Shown: positions 31,706 through 39,831, counted from the stretch's first letter. The stretch is 43,578 nt of DNA from a virus (IMGVR_UViG_3300044732_002014:1-43578); one strand, 5' to 3'. The notes: generated by a model not told the origin, from the sequence alone. Numbers and translations: made by a program.

Positions 31706-32254
31706 ATGTCAAAGACCATACCGAAATACCTACAGAAGTCACTCGAGACGAGAATGGCCAAGGGTCAACAGACCCGTGACTCCATCGTGTCAATCGTCAA
31801 GGACAGTGATCAACCACTGACCATTAACGAGATCACGGTCCTCATGACAAAGTCACTCGGACGAAAGTTCGCCCGCGAATACGTCGCGGCCGTTCTCGCC
31901 GAGCTGGCGCAAGAGGGCAAGATCAGCGCACGTATCGAGACCGACGCCGAGCGTCAGTTCCGTGTCCGCAGCAACGGTCGTCCACAGGGGCGTAACTCGG
32001 TGCTGTACGCATCGAGAATCAACATTCCACGAACCCGTGCGAAGATCGTCGACGTGCCGGACTCGGTCAAGAGCCACCCTTACCACAAGTCAAAGAAGAA
32101 GAAGTCAGGCAAGGTCAAGGCCAGCGTTGTTCAGACGGCTGCCGTAAGCCCATCGCTGTACTCGCAGATCGAGCAAACCATCAAGCCGCTGTTCGATCGA
32201 ATCGAAGCGCTAGAGACAAAGCTCGCGAAGATTCACGAGATCAGCAAGCCGTAA
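31706..32254 (+). CDS. Winged-helix-like DNA-binding protein with coiled-coil end
   Basis: 182 residues. Residues ~20-75 (RDSIVSIVKDSDQPLTINEI ... VLAELAQEGKISARI) resemble a winged helix; a Lys-rich linker (~130-137, KKKKSGKVK) and a C-terminal coiled coil (IEALETKLAKIHEI) follow. Probable regulator of the array. Confidence 0.7.
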   Translation: MSKTIPKYLQKSLETRMAKGQQTRDSIVSIVKDSDQPLTINEITVLMTKSLGRKFAREYVAAVLAELAQEGKISARIETDAERQFRVRSNGRPQGRNSVLYASRINIPRTRAKIVDVPDSVKSHPYHKSKKKKSGKVKASVVQTAAVSPSLYSQIEQTIKPLFDRIEALETKLAKIHEISKP

Positions 32255-32263
32255 ACCCCTGAT

Positions 32264-32295
32264 AGACGGGCACACTTGCGATAGTGTGCTCGTCT
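32264..32295 (+). terminator. Hairpin abutting a start codon
   Basis: AGACGGGCACACT / AGTGTGCTCGTCT (13 bp, one G-T pair), loop of six, ending at the base before ATG 32296. It may terminate the upstream message or control start access. Confidence 0.55.
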
Positions 32296-32550
32296 ATGAA
32301 ACACGATCTATCTGTGTACGTCGTCGAGACAATCGAAGACGCGATTGAGCTCGGGTACGAAGACATCTACGATTTCACGATCGACGGTGACGAATGCTCG
32401 AACTGTGGAATGGTCATCGGAGTTCTCTCCGAACTTGATCAGATTCTTCCGTGCGTGATCATCACAGGAATCAATGACGTTGGCTGGCCGGTCTGTATCG
32501 ACTGTGCCTCGCCACTTTTATATCCAGCAGAGTGGGCGGCTGAGATCTAA
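32296..32550 (+). CDS. Zinc-ribbon hypothetical protein
   Basis: 84 residues from ATG 32296 (frame open from 32284). CSNCGMV and CIDCASP give a four-Cys zinc ribbon. Ends before promoter element. No Shine-Dalgarno site. Confidence 0.7.
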   Translation: MKHDLSVYVVETIEDAIELGYEDIYDFTIDGDECSNCGMVIGVLSELDQILPCVIITGINDVGWPVCIDCASPLLYPAEWAAEI

Positions 32551-32551
32551 A

Positions 32552-32568
32552 ACTAAAGAATATAAGAT
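32552..32568 (+). promoter_or_regulatory. 17-bp promoter element
   Basis: ACTAAAGAATATAAGAT. Ribosome site CGAAAGGACA before ATG 32601. Confidence 0.75.
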
Positions 32569-32600
32569 GAGCTCACACAACCTACCGAAAGGACAACGTA

Positions 32601-33059
32601 ATGACAACCCAACTTCCTACGTCCGGCTTCGCCGTGTATCTGGAGTTCTATAAGCCAGGTCAGAGTTCAACAACTCAGATCTTGTTTATGCCTGAAGGCC
32701 TAGCATCATCTCACCAGATCTTGCCGCTCTCAATGTATCGACGTCGCATCAACAACATCACGCCACGTAAGACCTGGCGCCTTGTTGCCAACGCGGTGAC
32801 AGTCGCGAATGCTCGTGCAGCGGTAACAACGACAGCCGCGGCGATCGAGAAGATCCTGCAGTTCTCTGATCCACTGTTCGTGAGTCTCGAGTCCAATGGC
32901 TGGAAGCTTCGCAAGGCTCCAATCGTTGTCGAGGTTACACCTGAAGACCTCGAGTGTGTACGTCTTTCAAAGACACCATACAAGGTCTTTGGTCGAATCT
33001 GGAAAGTTCGCAAGCAACTTGGGTTCCCGAAAGAATTCATCGTTCCAGAGGCAATCTAA
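32601..33059 (+). CDS. Hypothetical protein
   Basis: 152 residues, alpha/beta, basic middle (RRRINNITPRKTW); no recognised family. Its stop is inside the next promoter element. Confidence 0.75.
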   Translation: MTTQLPTSGFAVYLEFYKPGQSSTTQILFMPEGLASSHQILPLSMYRRRINNITPRKTWRLVANAVTVANARAAVTTTAAAIEKILQFSDPLFVSLESNGWKLRKAPIVVEVTPEDLECVRLSKTPYKVFGRIWKVRKQLGFPKEFIVPEAI

Positions 33060-33071
33060 AGATTGTAATAT
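33055..33071 (+). promoter_or_regulatory. 17-bp promoter element
   Basis: TCTAAAGATTGTAATAT. Confidence 0.7.
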
Positions 33072-33104
33072 CTACACAACAACCTACGTAAAGGACACAA
33101 CACA

Positions 33105-34097
33105 ATGACAGCAGCAACAACCTACGAAAAGCTGAGCCCCGGTCTGGCGAGTATTCTCGCCGGCGTCGCGGCCCAGACATTTGATGCAGAGGCCAAAGGG
33201 ACTCTGGATCGACTAATCACTCCAGGTGGCCGAGCAACAGCTCGTTCATCTGCTCCAAAGAAGAAGCCAGCTATGACATCAACAGATGCGATGATCGCGG
33301 ACGAGAAGTTCATGCGTCCAAATGGCGAGGCCTACTACACACGCAAGTGGGGTGAGCATGACGACGTCATGGTCCTTCGCAAGGCGCGCGCAATGAACAG
33401 CTACATCCTGCTCTATGGCGCTCCAGGTTGCGGCAAGACTGCACTCGTTGAGGCAGCCTTCTGCGATCAGCCCGGTGGAATGCACACTGTCCTCGGCTCA
33501 GGCGACACTGAAGTTGCTGACCTTGTTGGCGGTTATGTGCAGACACCAAGCGGTGGCTTCCTTTGGGAAGATGGTCCACTGCTCAAGGCGGCGGAATCAG
33601 GTGGCGCATTACTCATCGACGAGATTGGTCTTATCGACCCTAAGGTCTTGTCGATTGTGTATGGCTTGATGGATGGTCGACGTGAGTATTCCGTCACAGC
33701 CAATCCTGAGCGCGGCACAGTGAAGGCCAAGGATGGCTTCTATGTCATCGCAGCAACGAACCCGAATGCACCAGGCGTACGTCTCTCCGAGGCCCTCCTG
33801 TCACGCTTCACAGTTCAGGCAGAGATGACAACAGATTGGAATCTTGCGCGCAAGCTTGGCGCACCAACTCCGATCGTCACTGCGGCTCAGAACCTGAGCA
33901 AGAAGCAGCAGTCGAACGAAGTGTCTTGGGCTCCGCAGATGCGCGAGCTCCTCGCCTTCCGCGATCTGTCCAAGGAGTTCGGTACCAAGTTCGCAATTGC
34001 GAACCTGCTCGCCGCTTCTCCCGAGATCGATCGACCAGTGGTTGCGGACGTCTTCACCCGAGTCTTCGGCGAAGAGTGTCGACCAGCCAAGATCTAA
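33105..34097 (+). CDS. MoxR-type AAA+ ATPase
   Basis: 330 residues. Walker A GAPGCGKT (~105-112), Walker B LLIDEIGLIDP (~166-176), sensor 1 FYVIAATNPN and SEALLSRF (arginine-finger block), the MoxR/CbbQ layout. Such ATPases work with a vWA protein, here the next array gene, to remodel or load cofactors into partner enzymes or complexes. N-terminal ~60 residues are a less conserved helical part. Confidence 0.9.
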   Translation: MTAATTYEKLSPGLASILAGVAAQTFDAEAKGTLDRLITPGGRATARSSAPKKKPAMTSTDAMIADEKFMRPNGEAYYTRKWGEHDDVMVLRKARAMNSYILLYGAPGCGKTALVEAAFCDQPGGMHTVLGSGDTEVADLVGGYVQTPSGGFLWEDGPLLKAAESGGALLIDEIGLIDPKVLSIVYGLMDGRREYSVTANPERGTVKAKDGFYVIAATNPNAPGVRLSEALLSRFTVQAEMTTDWNLARKLGAPTPIVTAAQNLSKKQQSNEVSWAPQMRELLAFRDLSKEFGTKFAIANLLAASPEIDRPVVADVFTRVFGEECRPAKI

Positions 34098-34108
34098 CGA
34101 TCTTCCCG

Positions 34109-34136
34109 GGGCAGCCCTAGTAGGTTGGGGCTGCCC
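34109..34136 (+). terminator. Hairpin after AAA+ gene
   Basis: Perfect 9-bp stem GGGCAGCCC/GGGCTGCCC, 10-base loop, no T tract. Confidence 0.65.
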
Positions 34137-34143
34137 TGTGGAA

Positions 34144-34160
34144 ACTAAAGAATGTAAAAT
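34144..34160 (+). promoter_or_regulatory. 17-bp promoter element
   Basis: ACTAAAGAATGTAAAAT. ACGAAAGGACA before ATG 34193. Confidence 0.75.
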
Positions 34161-34192
34161 GAACCTATACCCATACGAAAGGACAAGAACAC

Positions 34193-35968
34193 ATGGGACA
34201 TATTGATTACAAACGAACTTCAAAGGCAGAGGCAACTGACCCCAAGTGGTTGATTGTTGGCTCGCAGATTGGCCAGATCACAAACATCTGGTCAGGACGC
34301 GCAGACATTATCGCCTACGTTGGCCCTGGTGCTGGTGGTCCAGCCCCGGCATGCTTCACCCCGGCAACAGCCGAGGTTGAGGTGAACGTCGACGTTGCAT
34401 TTGGCGCCGGCTTCAACCCTGCGGACATTGGCGACCTACGCGAACGTTCCACACAGTTCGAGTGGCCTAAGGCAACTGGCGCGATCTTTCACGAAGCGCT
34501 GCACGCTCGCTACTCACAGTGGGACATTCTCAAGGCACAGAAAGATCTCAGTGCTGCTGAGTTCCGTGCGATGATTCTTCTCGAAGAGGGTCGCATCGAA
34601 CGTCAGGGTCTCGAGATCTATCCTGAGAACGCCGGCTTCCTACGCGCCTGCATCTTGCAGATCGTGATGGCAGACATCGACGACGAGCCACTACCAGAGA
34701 ATGGCGTGCGCGCGGCAGCAGCACTCGCAGCGCTCACACTTGCTCGAGTAGACGCCGGCTCAGTCGAAGAAGAAGACGTCACAGGTCTTCGCGCGGCAGT
34801 GCTCAAGCAACTCAGCGAAGAAACTCTCAACAAGCTTCGCAGCATCTGGCTCTCAGCTCAAGAATACGACAAGCACTACATGGGCGAAGGTCTCTACGAT
34901 CTCGCGCGTGAGTGGGTGCGCGTTGTCAACGAAGCTGCAGGTAACGAAGAAGACGAAGAGGGCGAAGGTCAGCCAGGCGGAATGTCTGCGCAAGATATTC
35001 AAGACATCCTCGACGCTCTTGGCGAAGCAGCAGAGAACGCAGAGGTTGGCAGCTATGGTCAACTTGGCGATCAGCAGACCACTGAAGAGTGGAATGACAT
35101 CGCAAAAGAACGCGGCAGTGCAGCGAAGCAAGAGCAGGAGCACGAGCGAGTTGCAAGTGACGTGTTCGGCCAAGGCACTGGTCCAATGGCGTCGACGAAG
35201 ACGCGCAGCACATTGAGCGAAGTACGTCCTGCAACAAGTGCAGAACGCACCGCGGCAGTCAAGGTCGCGCAGATGCTCGAGAAGGCGAAGTACCGCGATC
35301 GTGACGAAACAGAAGTCAAGTCGATCTTGCCTCCTGGTCGTCTGCGAACGAGTGCGATGGTGCAGGGCGCGGCATACAAAGCCAAAGGCGTCATGAGCCA
35401 AGTGCAGCCTTGGAAGCGAACGATGCGCAAGCATGTCGACGATCCAACACTCAAGATTGGCGTGATGGTCGACATCAGCGGTTCAATGTCAGAAGCGATG
35501 GAGCCGATGGCGGTGACAGCGTGGGTTATGAGCGAGGCGGTACGTCGCGTGCAAGGTAAGGCCGCAATGGTCTACTACGGCGAAGGCGTCTTCCCAACTC
35601 TCAAGCCCGGGCAGCACCTCGACAAGGTGAACATCTACACTGCACCTGACGGTACAGAGAACTTCGACAAGGCGTTCAAGGCGCTCAACGGTGCACTCGG
35701 TTTGATCCACGGCACTGGCGCGCGACTGCTCGTCGTTGTGAGTGACGGCTGTTACACAGGCGCAGAGACCAAGGCAGCGAAAGCCTGGGTCGAGGCGTGT
35801 ACGCGTGCAGGCGTCGGCGTGCTCTGGCTTCCGATCGATGACGGTCGAACAGCGAAGCACATCACAGTTGGCACGTCAGCGGTGATGCTTCCAAACACGA
35901 GCAACCCAACAGTGGTTGCCACAGAGATTGGTGCGGCGGCAGCGAAGGCGCTGACCGCGGCATCATAA
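34193..35968 (+). CDS. vWA protein with zincin-like HExxH motif (CobT/MoxR partner)
   Basis: 591 residues. Near residue 100 lies FHEALHARYS, an HExxH zinc-protease motif. Middle is acidic (GNEEDEEGEGQ). The C-terminal ~180 residues are a von Willebrand A domain with complete MIDAS DISGSMS (~427-433). This zincin plus vWA design is known from predicted vWA metallopeptidases and CobT-like proteins, paired with MoxR ATPases. Likely acts with the preceding ATPase on a host or phage complex. Largest protein of the right arm. Confidence 0.87.
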   Translation: MGHIDYKRTSKAEATDPKWLIVGSQIGQITNIWSGRADIIAYVGPGAGGPAPACFTPATAEVEVNVDVAFGAGFNPADIGDLRERSTQFEWPKATGAIFHEALHARYSQWDILKAQKDLSAAEFRAMILLEEGRIERQGLEIYPENAGFLRACILQIVMADIDDEPLPENGVRAAAALAALTLARVDAGSVEEEDVTGLRAAVLKQLSEETLNKLRSIWLSAQEYDKHYMGEGLYDLAREWVRVVNEAAGNEEDEEGEGQPGGMSAQDIQDILDALGEAAENAEVGSYGQLGDQQTTEEWNDIAKERGSAAKQEQEHERVASDVFGQGTGPMASTKTRSTLSEVRPATSAERTAAVKVAQMLEKAKYRDRDETEVKSILPPGRLRTSAMVQGAAYKAKGVMSQVQPWKRTMRKHVDDPTLKIGVMVDISGSMSEAMEPMAVTAWVMSEAVRRVQGKAAMVYYGEGVFPTLKPGQHLDKVNIYTAPDGTENFDKAFKALNGALGLIHGTGARLLVVVSDGCYTGAETKAAKAWVEACTRAGVGVLWLPIDDGRTAKHITVGTSAVMLPNTSNPTVVATEIGAAAAKALTAAS

Positions 35969-35975
35969 GATCGCA

Positions 35976-36018
35976 GGCCGGGGATTGTGTGTTACTTGTC
36001 CTTTCCGCGTCCCTGGCC
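35976..36018 (+). terminator. Imperfect hairpin after vWA gene
   Basis: GGCCGGGGA / TCCCTGGCC (one G-T pair) with a 25-base loop. Confidence 0.45.
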
Positions 36019-36027
36019 GGCGAGCAT

Positions 36028-36044
36028 TCTGGAGAACGTATAAT
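36028..36044 (+). promoter_or_regulatory. 17-bp promoter element
   Basis: TCTGGAGAACGTATAAT. Confidence 0.7.
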
Positions 36045-36073
36045 GAACTCATCAACCAAACGAAAGGACAAGC

Positions 36074-36295
36074 ATGGCTGAAAAGAATAAGACGTTCAAG
36101 CCCACGATCGAGGGACCAAAGTTGACGATGCAGGAGCTGGCCGACAAGGTCAACTCACTCGGAGTCGACATCGTCGCGAAGCAGGCCGGACTCACAGAGC
36201 GTGTGGTTCGTAAGTTCACAGTCGACTCGATGGCCTCGAAACTCTCGGACATCGCAAAGATCAAGGCGGCCATCAAGGTCCTGTCCGAGAACTAA
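36074..36295 (+). CDS. Small helix-turn-helix-like protein
   Basis: 73 residues. Helical; VDIVAKQAGLTERVVRKF resembles a helix-turn-helix. ACGAAAGGACA before the ATG. Possible regulator. Confidence 0.65.
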   Translation: MAEKNKTFKPTIEGPKLTMQELADKVNSLGVDIVAKQAGLTERVVRKFTVDSMASKLSDIAKIKAAIKVLSEN

Positions 36296-36307
36296 AGAAA
36301 GTATTAT
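36291..36307 (+). promoter_or_regulatory. 17-bp promoter element
   Basis: ACTAAAGAAAGTATTAT; contains the upstream TAA stop. Confidence 0.75.
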
Positions 36308-36340
36308 CTACTCAACAACCTATACGAAAGGACATACCTC

Positions 36341-36574
36341 ATGCGAATGCGTGAATACACAACTACATCCCACAGCTTCCACGTCAAGGATGGCGAGGTG
36401 CCTACACTTGACATGAACGTGTACGAGGACTACGTGGCGCTCAACTGCCGGCTTCAAGGTGCGACAATCACCCTATTCTTCCACCCGGACGAAGACGAGA
36501 CAGTCGGCGCAATGGTCAGTCGAATCCAGCGTTCGTTCCGCACGATTGAGATCGATGAGGTTCGCAATGCCTAA
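36341..36574 (+). CDS. Hypothetical protein
   Basis: 77 residues, beta-rich (ITLFFHPDEDETVGAMV). Overlaps the following YubB-like gene by 8 bases. Unknown function. Confidence 0.7.
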   Translation: MRMREYTTTSHSFHVKDGEVPTLDMNVYEDYVALNCRLQGATITLFFHPDEDETVGAMVSRIQRSFRTIEIDEVRNA

Positions 36575-37172
36575 CTGGTGCGCAAACAATCTCGAGATCA
36601 CAGGTGACAAGGAGGTCCTGGCGAAGTTCGTCGCGGCCGTCGCCAGTACTGATCCAAAGTCAGAAGACGAGTACGACATTCTCAAGAATCTCGTACCGTG
36701 TCCGGCAGAACTGCTCGACACAGAGAAGAAGTTCCCAGGCTCCAACACCGAGCGTGAGAAACTCAATCTCAAGATGTACGGGTACAAGGACTGGTATGAC
36801 TGGTCAGTCGCGAACTGGGACACGAAGTGGCCGGAGACTGAGACGTCGATGACTCGCCAAGACGATGACTGTGTCGGCTTTCGCTTCCTCACCGCGTGGT
36901 CTCCACCGATCGCGGCGTTCAAGACAATCTCCGGAATGTACCCGGGGTTGACGTTCATCTTGTCATATCAGGGCGAAGGCTTCGACTACGTTGGTGCGAC
37001 ATCGTTCTTCGATGGTGAGATCGCGGCGCAGATCGAGCAGAACTGTGTCGACATCAAGGGATGGGAAGACATCAACTTCGACGATGAAGAAGGCGAGCTC
37101 GATGGATTCGAGGTTGCACATGAACTCGTTGACGAAGCTGAAGAAGCATTCCGACTCCAGGTGCGAATCTAG
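36567..37172 (+). CDS. YubB/DUF1281-like ferredoxin-fold protein
   Basis: 201 residues from ATG 36567 (frame is open further up but the family begins here). Opens with MPNWCANNLEITGD, the hallmark start of api92/YubB proteins found in phages and plasmids; ends acidic (EDINFDDEEGELDG). Function of the family unknown. Confidence 0.82.
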   Translation: MPNWCANNLEITGDKEVLAKFVAAVASTDPKSEDEYDILKNLVPCPAELLDTEKKFPGSNTEREKLNLKMYGYKDWYDWSVANWDTKWPETETSMTRQDDDCVGFRFLTAWSPPIAAFKTISGMYPGLTFILSYQGEGFDYVGATSFFDGEIAAQIEQNCVDIKGWEDINFDDEEGELDGFEVAHELVDEAEEAFRLQVRI

Positions 37173-37184
37173 AGAAAGTAAGAT
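37168..37184 (+). promoter_or_regulatory. 17-bp promoter element
   Basis: TCTAGAGAAAGTAAGAT; contains the upstream TAG stop. Confidence 0.75.
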
Positions 37185-37215
37185 GTAGCCATACACATAA
37201 CGAAAGGACAAGGCA

Positions 37216-37527
37216 ATGGCATTCATAGTTGACATCATGACGAAGACACGGATCCCCGGCGAGACGTGTGACGTGTTTGGCCGGTACTGCAATGACGATC
37301 CCATCTTGCTCGGCACCATCCACTTCCGCCCGAAAGAAGCAAAGGGAGATCAGTGGGTCCCGTACCGAGTCAACGGCAATCATCCGGTAACCTGGGCGCC
37401 TACCAAGTGGCAGGCGGTTCAGGCACTCACGGCTGAGTTGCTCGACTACTTCGACGACGTCGAGGCGTGGTACGGCAGGAAGAAGTTCCACTGGAAGAAG
37501 ATCGAAGGCTGGCAAGAACCGGCGTAA
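37216..37527 (+). CDS. Hypothetical protein
   Basis: 103 residues, Trp- and Lys-rich end (WYGRKKFHWKKIEGW). No known domain. Confidence 0.72.
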   Translation: MAFIVDIMTKTRIPGETCDVFGRYCNDDPILLGTIHFRPKEAKGDQWVPYRVNGNHPVTWAPTKWQAVQALTAELLDYFDDVEAWYGRKKFHWKKIEGWQEPA

Positions 37528-37544
37528 CAACGGAAGGAGACTCA

Positions 37545-37676
37545 GTGATAACACTGTTCGTCTTAGCATTAGTTAAAGCGCTGCTAGCAAAAAGCAAACG
37601 AAAGAGAGACGATAAGCTCGTTGAATGGCTTAGGCCTGTCCATAATGCAACGCGCTACGTCGACTCGTGTAAATAA
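37545..37676 (+). CDS. 43-residue membrane-anchored peptide
   Basis: GTG start with a strong GGAAGGAG site; starts MITLFVLALVKALLA (hydrophobic) then KSKRKRDDK. Second gene of the element at 37168. Unknown. Confidence 0.65.
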   Translation: MITLFVLALVKALLAKSKRKRDDKLVEWLRPVHNATRYVDSCK

Positions 37677-37687
37677 AGAACTTCAGG

Positions 37688-37721
37688 CCTGGACCCGGGG
37701 CAAAAAGCCAGACGGGCCAGG
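37688..37721 (+). terminator. Nested hairpin
   Basis: CCTGGACCCG / CGGGCCAGG with one bulged base, enclosing GGC-AAAAA-GCC. Twelve bases after the peptide stop. Confidence 0.6.
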
Positions 37722-37722
37722 T

Positions 37723-37739
37723 TCTGAGGAAAGTAAGAT
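37723..37739 (+). promoter_or_regulatory. 17-bp promoter element
   Basis: TCTGAGGAAAGTAAGAT. Confidence 0.75.
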
Positions 37740-37766
37740 GTAAGCACAAACACCGAAAGGACAGAC

Positions 37767-37973
37767 ATGACAACACTTCATTACTTCGCAGCAGACGGCA
37801 ACTATGGATCTGCCGATCAGCTCGTGATCGTCGACACCAGTGACTGGGACGTCGAAGAGTGGGATATCATTGATCAGACACCGGACAGCGATCGAGCGAT
37901 GGTTGCATTCCAGATGTCACAAGGCAAAGGCCAGATCATCGACCCAACTCAAGATCCCCTGCCGGGAATCTGA
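37767..37973 (+). CDS. Hypothetical acidic protein
   Basis: 68 residues (DTSDWDVEEWDIIDQTPDSD), strongly acidic, DNA-mimic-like charge. CCGAAAGGACA upstream. Unknown family. Confidence 0.72.
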   Translation: MTTLHYFAADGNYGSADQLVIVDTSDWDVEEWDIIDQTPDSDRAMVAFQMSQGKGQIIDPTQDPLPGI

Positions 37974-37985
37974 GGAAAGTAAAAT
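37969..37985 (+). promoter_or_regulatory. 17-bp promoter element without downstream gene
   Basis: TCTGAGGAAAGTAAAAT; followed by hairpins, not a start codon. Confidence 0.7.
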
Positions 37986-37991
37986 AAAGTC

Positions 37992-38060
37992 GAGGGTTGG
38001 AACGACCCACACCTTCCGATTATGGAAGGCCCTGGCCCAGGGTAAAAGTTCCAGGGCATC
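37992..38060 (+). ncRNA. Candidate small structured RNA 1
   Basis: Starts ~7 bases after the -10 of the orphan element. Hairpins: GGGT/ACCC (near 37993), perfect CCTTCC/GGAAGG (38012-38029) and GCCCTGG/CCAGGGC (38029-38057). Next promoter begins at 38063. No reading frame. Confidence 0.5.
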
Positions 38061-38062
38061 AA

Positions 38063-38079
38063 TCTAAAGAAAGTAAAAT
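38063..38079 (+). promoter_or_regulatory. 17-bp promoter element
   Basis: TCTAAAGAAAGTAAAAT. Confidence 0.8.
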
Positions 38080-38117
38080 GACCAAGTCAACAACAACCCA
38101 GACGAAAGGACAAATAC

Positions 38118-38501
38118 ATGGGCGACAGAGCGGTAATCGGATTCAAGGAGAACAAGGACTCAGTGCCTGTATTCTTGTATTCACATTGGGGTGGCGCAGA
38201 TCGATATCGCGATCTCCAGCGCGCACTCACGGCATCAAGGCCACGTTGGAATGATCACACGTACGCGACTCGCATCGCGATCTCGCAGATCATCGAGAAC
38301 TACTGGTCAGAAGAAACTGGCTTCGGCATCAGCGCCGGCGAGAATTCATTCTGCCAGCCGGACTACGATGACATCCCGGTCGTACTCTGGGACGAGCAAC
38401 AAGTCATTGTCGTGAGCGCGACTGATTCGACACAGCCAGTGAAGAAGTATCTACCTGGCCCGATATCATTCAATGACTTTCTCCGTGTAACGGGATTCTA
38501 A
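38118..38501 (+). CDS. Conserved phage protein of unknown function
   Basis: 127 residues. The pattern VFLYSHWGGADRYRDLQRAL, RWNDHTYATRI and ETGFGIS is a family I know from many phages and some bacteria, without assigned function. ACGAAAGGACA upstream. Confidence 0.78.
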   Translation: MGDRAVIGFKENKDSVPVFLYSHWGGADRYRDLQRALTASRPRWNDHTYATRIAISQIIENYWSEETGFGISAGENSFCQPDYDDIPVVLWDEQQVIVVSATDSTQPVKKYLPGPISFNDFLRVTGF

Positions 38502-38508
38502 AGCTTGG

Positions 38509-38540
38509 GCCGGTCAAGGTGCTCCATCACCTTGGCCGGC
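38509..38540 (+). terminator. 13-bp hairpin terminator
   Basis: GCCGGTCAAGGTG / CACCTTGGCCGGC, one G-T pair, six-base loop. Confidence 0.7.
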
Positions 38541-38550
38541 TCGCCAAGAT

Positions 38551-38567
38551 TCTAAAGAAAGTAAGAT
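38551..38567 (+). promoter_or_regulatory. 17-bp promoter element
   Basis: TCTAAAGAAAGTAAGAT. Confidence 0.8.
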
Positions 38568-38594
38568 GGAGCCATAATCGACGAAAGGACAGCA

Positions 38595-38846
38595 ATGAAA
38601 GTATCATCCAAAGATCTAGACAACCTCGTCTCGAGCATTAGGCCAATCGACACAAACGAACTACGCAAAGCCTTCAATGAAGCTATTGCGACTGGTCGTA
38701 TAAAAGCCAATGATCCAGACATGTGGTATCGCTGGCGCGTATATCATCTGGCGTTTGACGCCGGATTCCGCTTCAGCGAAGAGTACAACGATGCTCATAT
38801 CGACACAGCTCTTCGCCGGGCTGTCCCCCAGCTGAATGACTTCTAA
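38595..38846 (+). CDS. Hypothetical protein
   Basis: 83 residues, helical. No known domain. CGAAAGGACAGCA before the ATG. Confidence 0.72.
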   Translation: MKVSSKDLDNLVSSIRPIDTNELRKAFNEAIATGRIKANDPDMWYRWRVYHLAFDAGFRFSEEYNDAHIDTALRRAVPQLNDF

Positions 38847-38847
38847 T

Positions 38848-38864
38848 TCTAAAGAAAGTAAAAT
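38848..38864 (+). promoter_or_regulatory. 17-bp promoter element
   Basis: TCTAAAGAAAGTAAAAT. Confidence 0.8.
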
Positions 38865-38900
38865 GATCACATCAACCAAAACAACGACGGAAGGAAAGCA

Positions 38901-39227
38901 ATGACATCAACAATCACCACGACCTCGAAGATCGAGATCATCGAAGTCATCACAGACCTGGACCCAACGATGGAAGCAATCATCGTCGAGTTCAACGAAG
39001 CCAAGGCAGCCATCAAGGCTCTCGAGGCGAAGAAGCAAGCGGCAGAGAACACTCTACGCGAGGCACTCAATGGCAACAAGATTGGCTTCATCAATGGAGT
39101 CGAGCGCGTTCGAGTCGCACATCGCAACCTGAGCAAGATCGATCGCGAGCTTCTCAAGACAGCATTCCCTGAAGCGTATGAGGCGTCGCTGGTCGAATCC
39201 TCGTACACGGTCCTTCAGGCCAAATAA
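38901..39227 (+). CDS. Coiled-coil hypothetical protein
   Basis: 108 residues; Ala/Lys/Glu-rich helix EAKAAIKALEAKKQAAENTL (~34-53). GGAAGGA site. Confidence 0.72.
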   Translation: MTSTITTTSKIEIIEVITDLDPTMEAIIVEFNEAKAAIKALEAKKQAAENTLREALNGNKIGFINGVERVRVAHRNLSKIDRELLKTAFPEAYEASLVESSYTVLQAK

Positions 39228-39248
39228 TCGCGAAAGCGAAGAACTAAC

Positions 39249-39289
39249 GTCCCGGCTGGCGCGAACGCGAATCCGCGTACAGCCGGGGC
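39249..39289 (+). terminator. Hairpin terminator
   Basis: GTCCCGGCTG / CAGCCGGGGC (one G-T pair) with inner GCG/CGC pairing, then TTTAG. Confidence 0.65.
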
Positions 39290-39299
39290 TTTAGAAGAT

Positions 39300-39316
39300 T
39301 CTGGAGATTGTAAAAT
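39300..39316 (+). promoter_or_regulatory. 17-bp promoter element
   Basis: TCTGGAGATTGTAAAAT. Confidence 0.75.
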
Positions 39317-39355
39317 GATCTCACAAGCAAGCACATCGACGAAAGGACAACAGCA

Positions 39356-39772
39356 ATGACGAATCAAGCAAAGTTCCTGCTCCCTGGAGCAGAGGTAGTA
39401 ATCAGAGAACGTAAGTACAACCACAGTGACAAGTCCTCGTATTTTGCGAAGCCGCGAATGTACGTCTGGGCAGACGAGACCTTCGACATCAAGGAAGATC
39501 TCATGAATCGAACACGTCGACCATACACAGAATGGAAGAAGATTCTCAAGCCACTGTTTGCGACGTACCTTCCGCAGGTCAACCTCGAACGTCAGTTCAC
39601 GTGGTCGCAGAAAGCCGGCTGCTCGTGTCCCTGCTCTCCGGGATTCATTCTCGGGAGTCAGGTCGTTCGTCTCAGCGACGATCGATCGCTCGTGTACTTC
39701 GACATCTTCGTGACTCTCAAGGGCGCACCACGCGTCGATGAGTCAAAGCCTGGGCGGCTCGTCACCGTCTAG
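39356..39772 (+). CDS. Hypothetical protein with Cys cluster
   Basis: 138 residues. CSCPCSPG near residue 92 may bind metal. Basic and aromatic-rich. No known family. Confidence 0.72.
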   Translation: MTNQAKFLLPGAEVVIRERKYNHSDKSSYFAKPRMYVWADETFDIKEDLMNRTRRPYTEWKKILKPLFATYLPQVNLERQFTWSQKAGCSCPCSPGFILGSQVVRLSDDRSLVYFDIFVTLKGAPRVDESKPGRLVTV

Positions 39773-39784
39773 CAGCAGCGCGCT

Positions 39785-39820
39785 CGAGCCGGGATATCAC
39801 CCCTTTCGTCTCCCGGCTCG
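39785..39820 (+). terminator. Hairpin terminator
   Basis: CGAGCCGGGA / TCCCGGCTCG, perfect 10 bp, 16-base loop. Confidence 0.68.
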
Positions 39821-39831
39821 CGCCTGCAATT

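Noticed and set aside
34853-35475. Minus-strand frames opposite the vWA gene
   Set aside because: Cys/Leu/Arg-rich shadows without start signals; the plus-strand gene has clear domains.
37467-37544. Upstream extension of the 43-residue peptide
   Set aside because: It lies wholly inside the preceding gene; GTG 37545 has a strong GGAAGGAG site.
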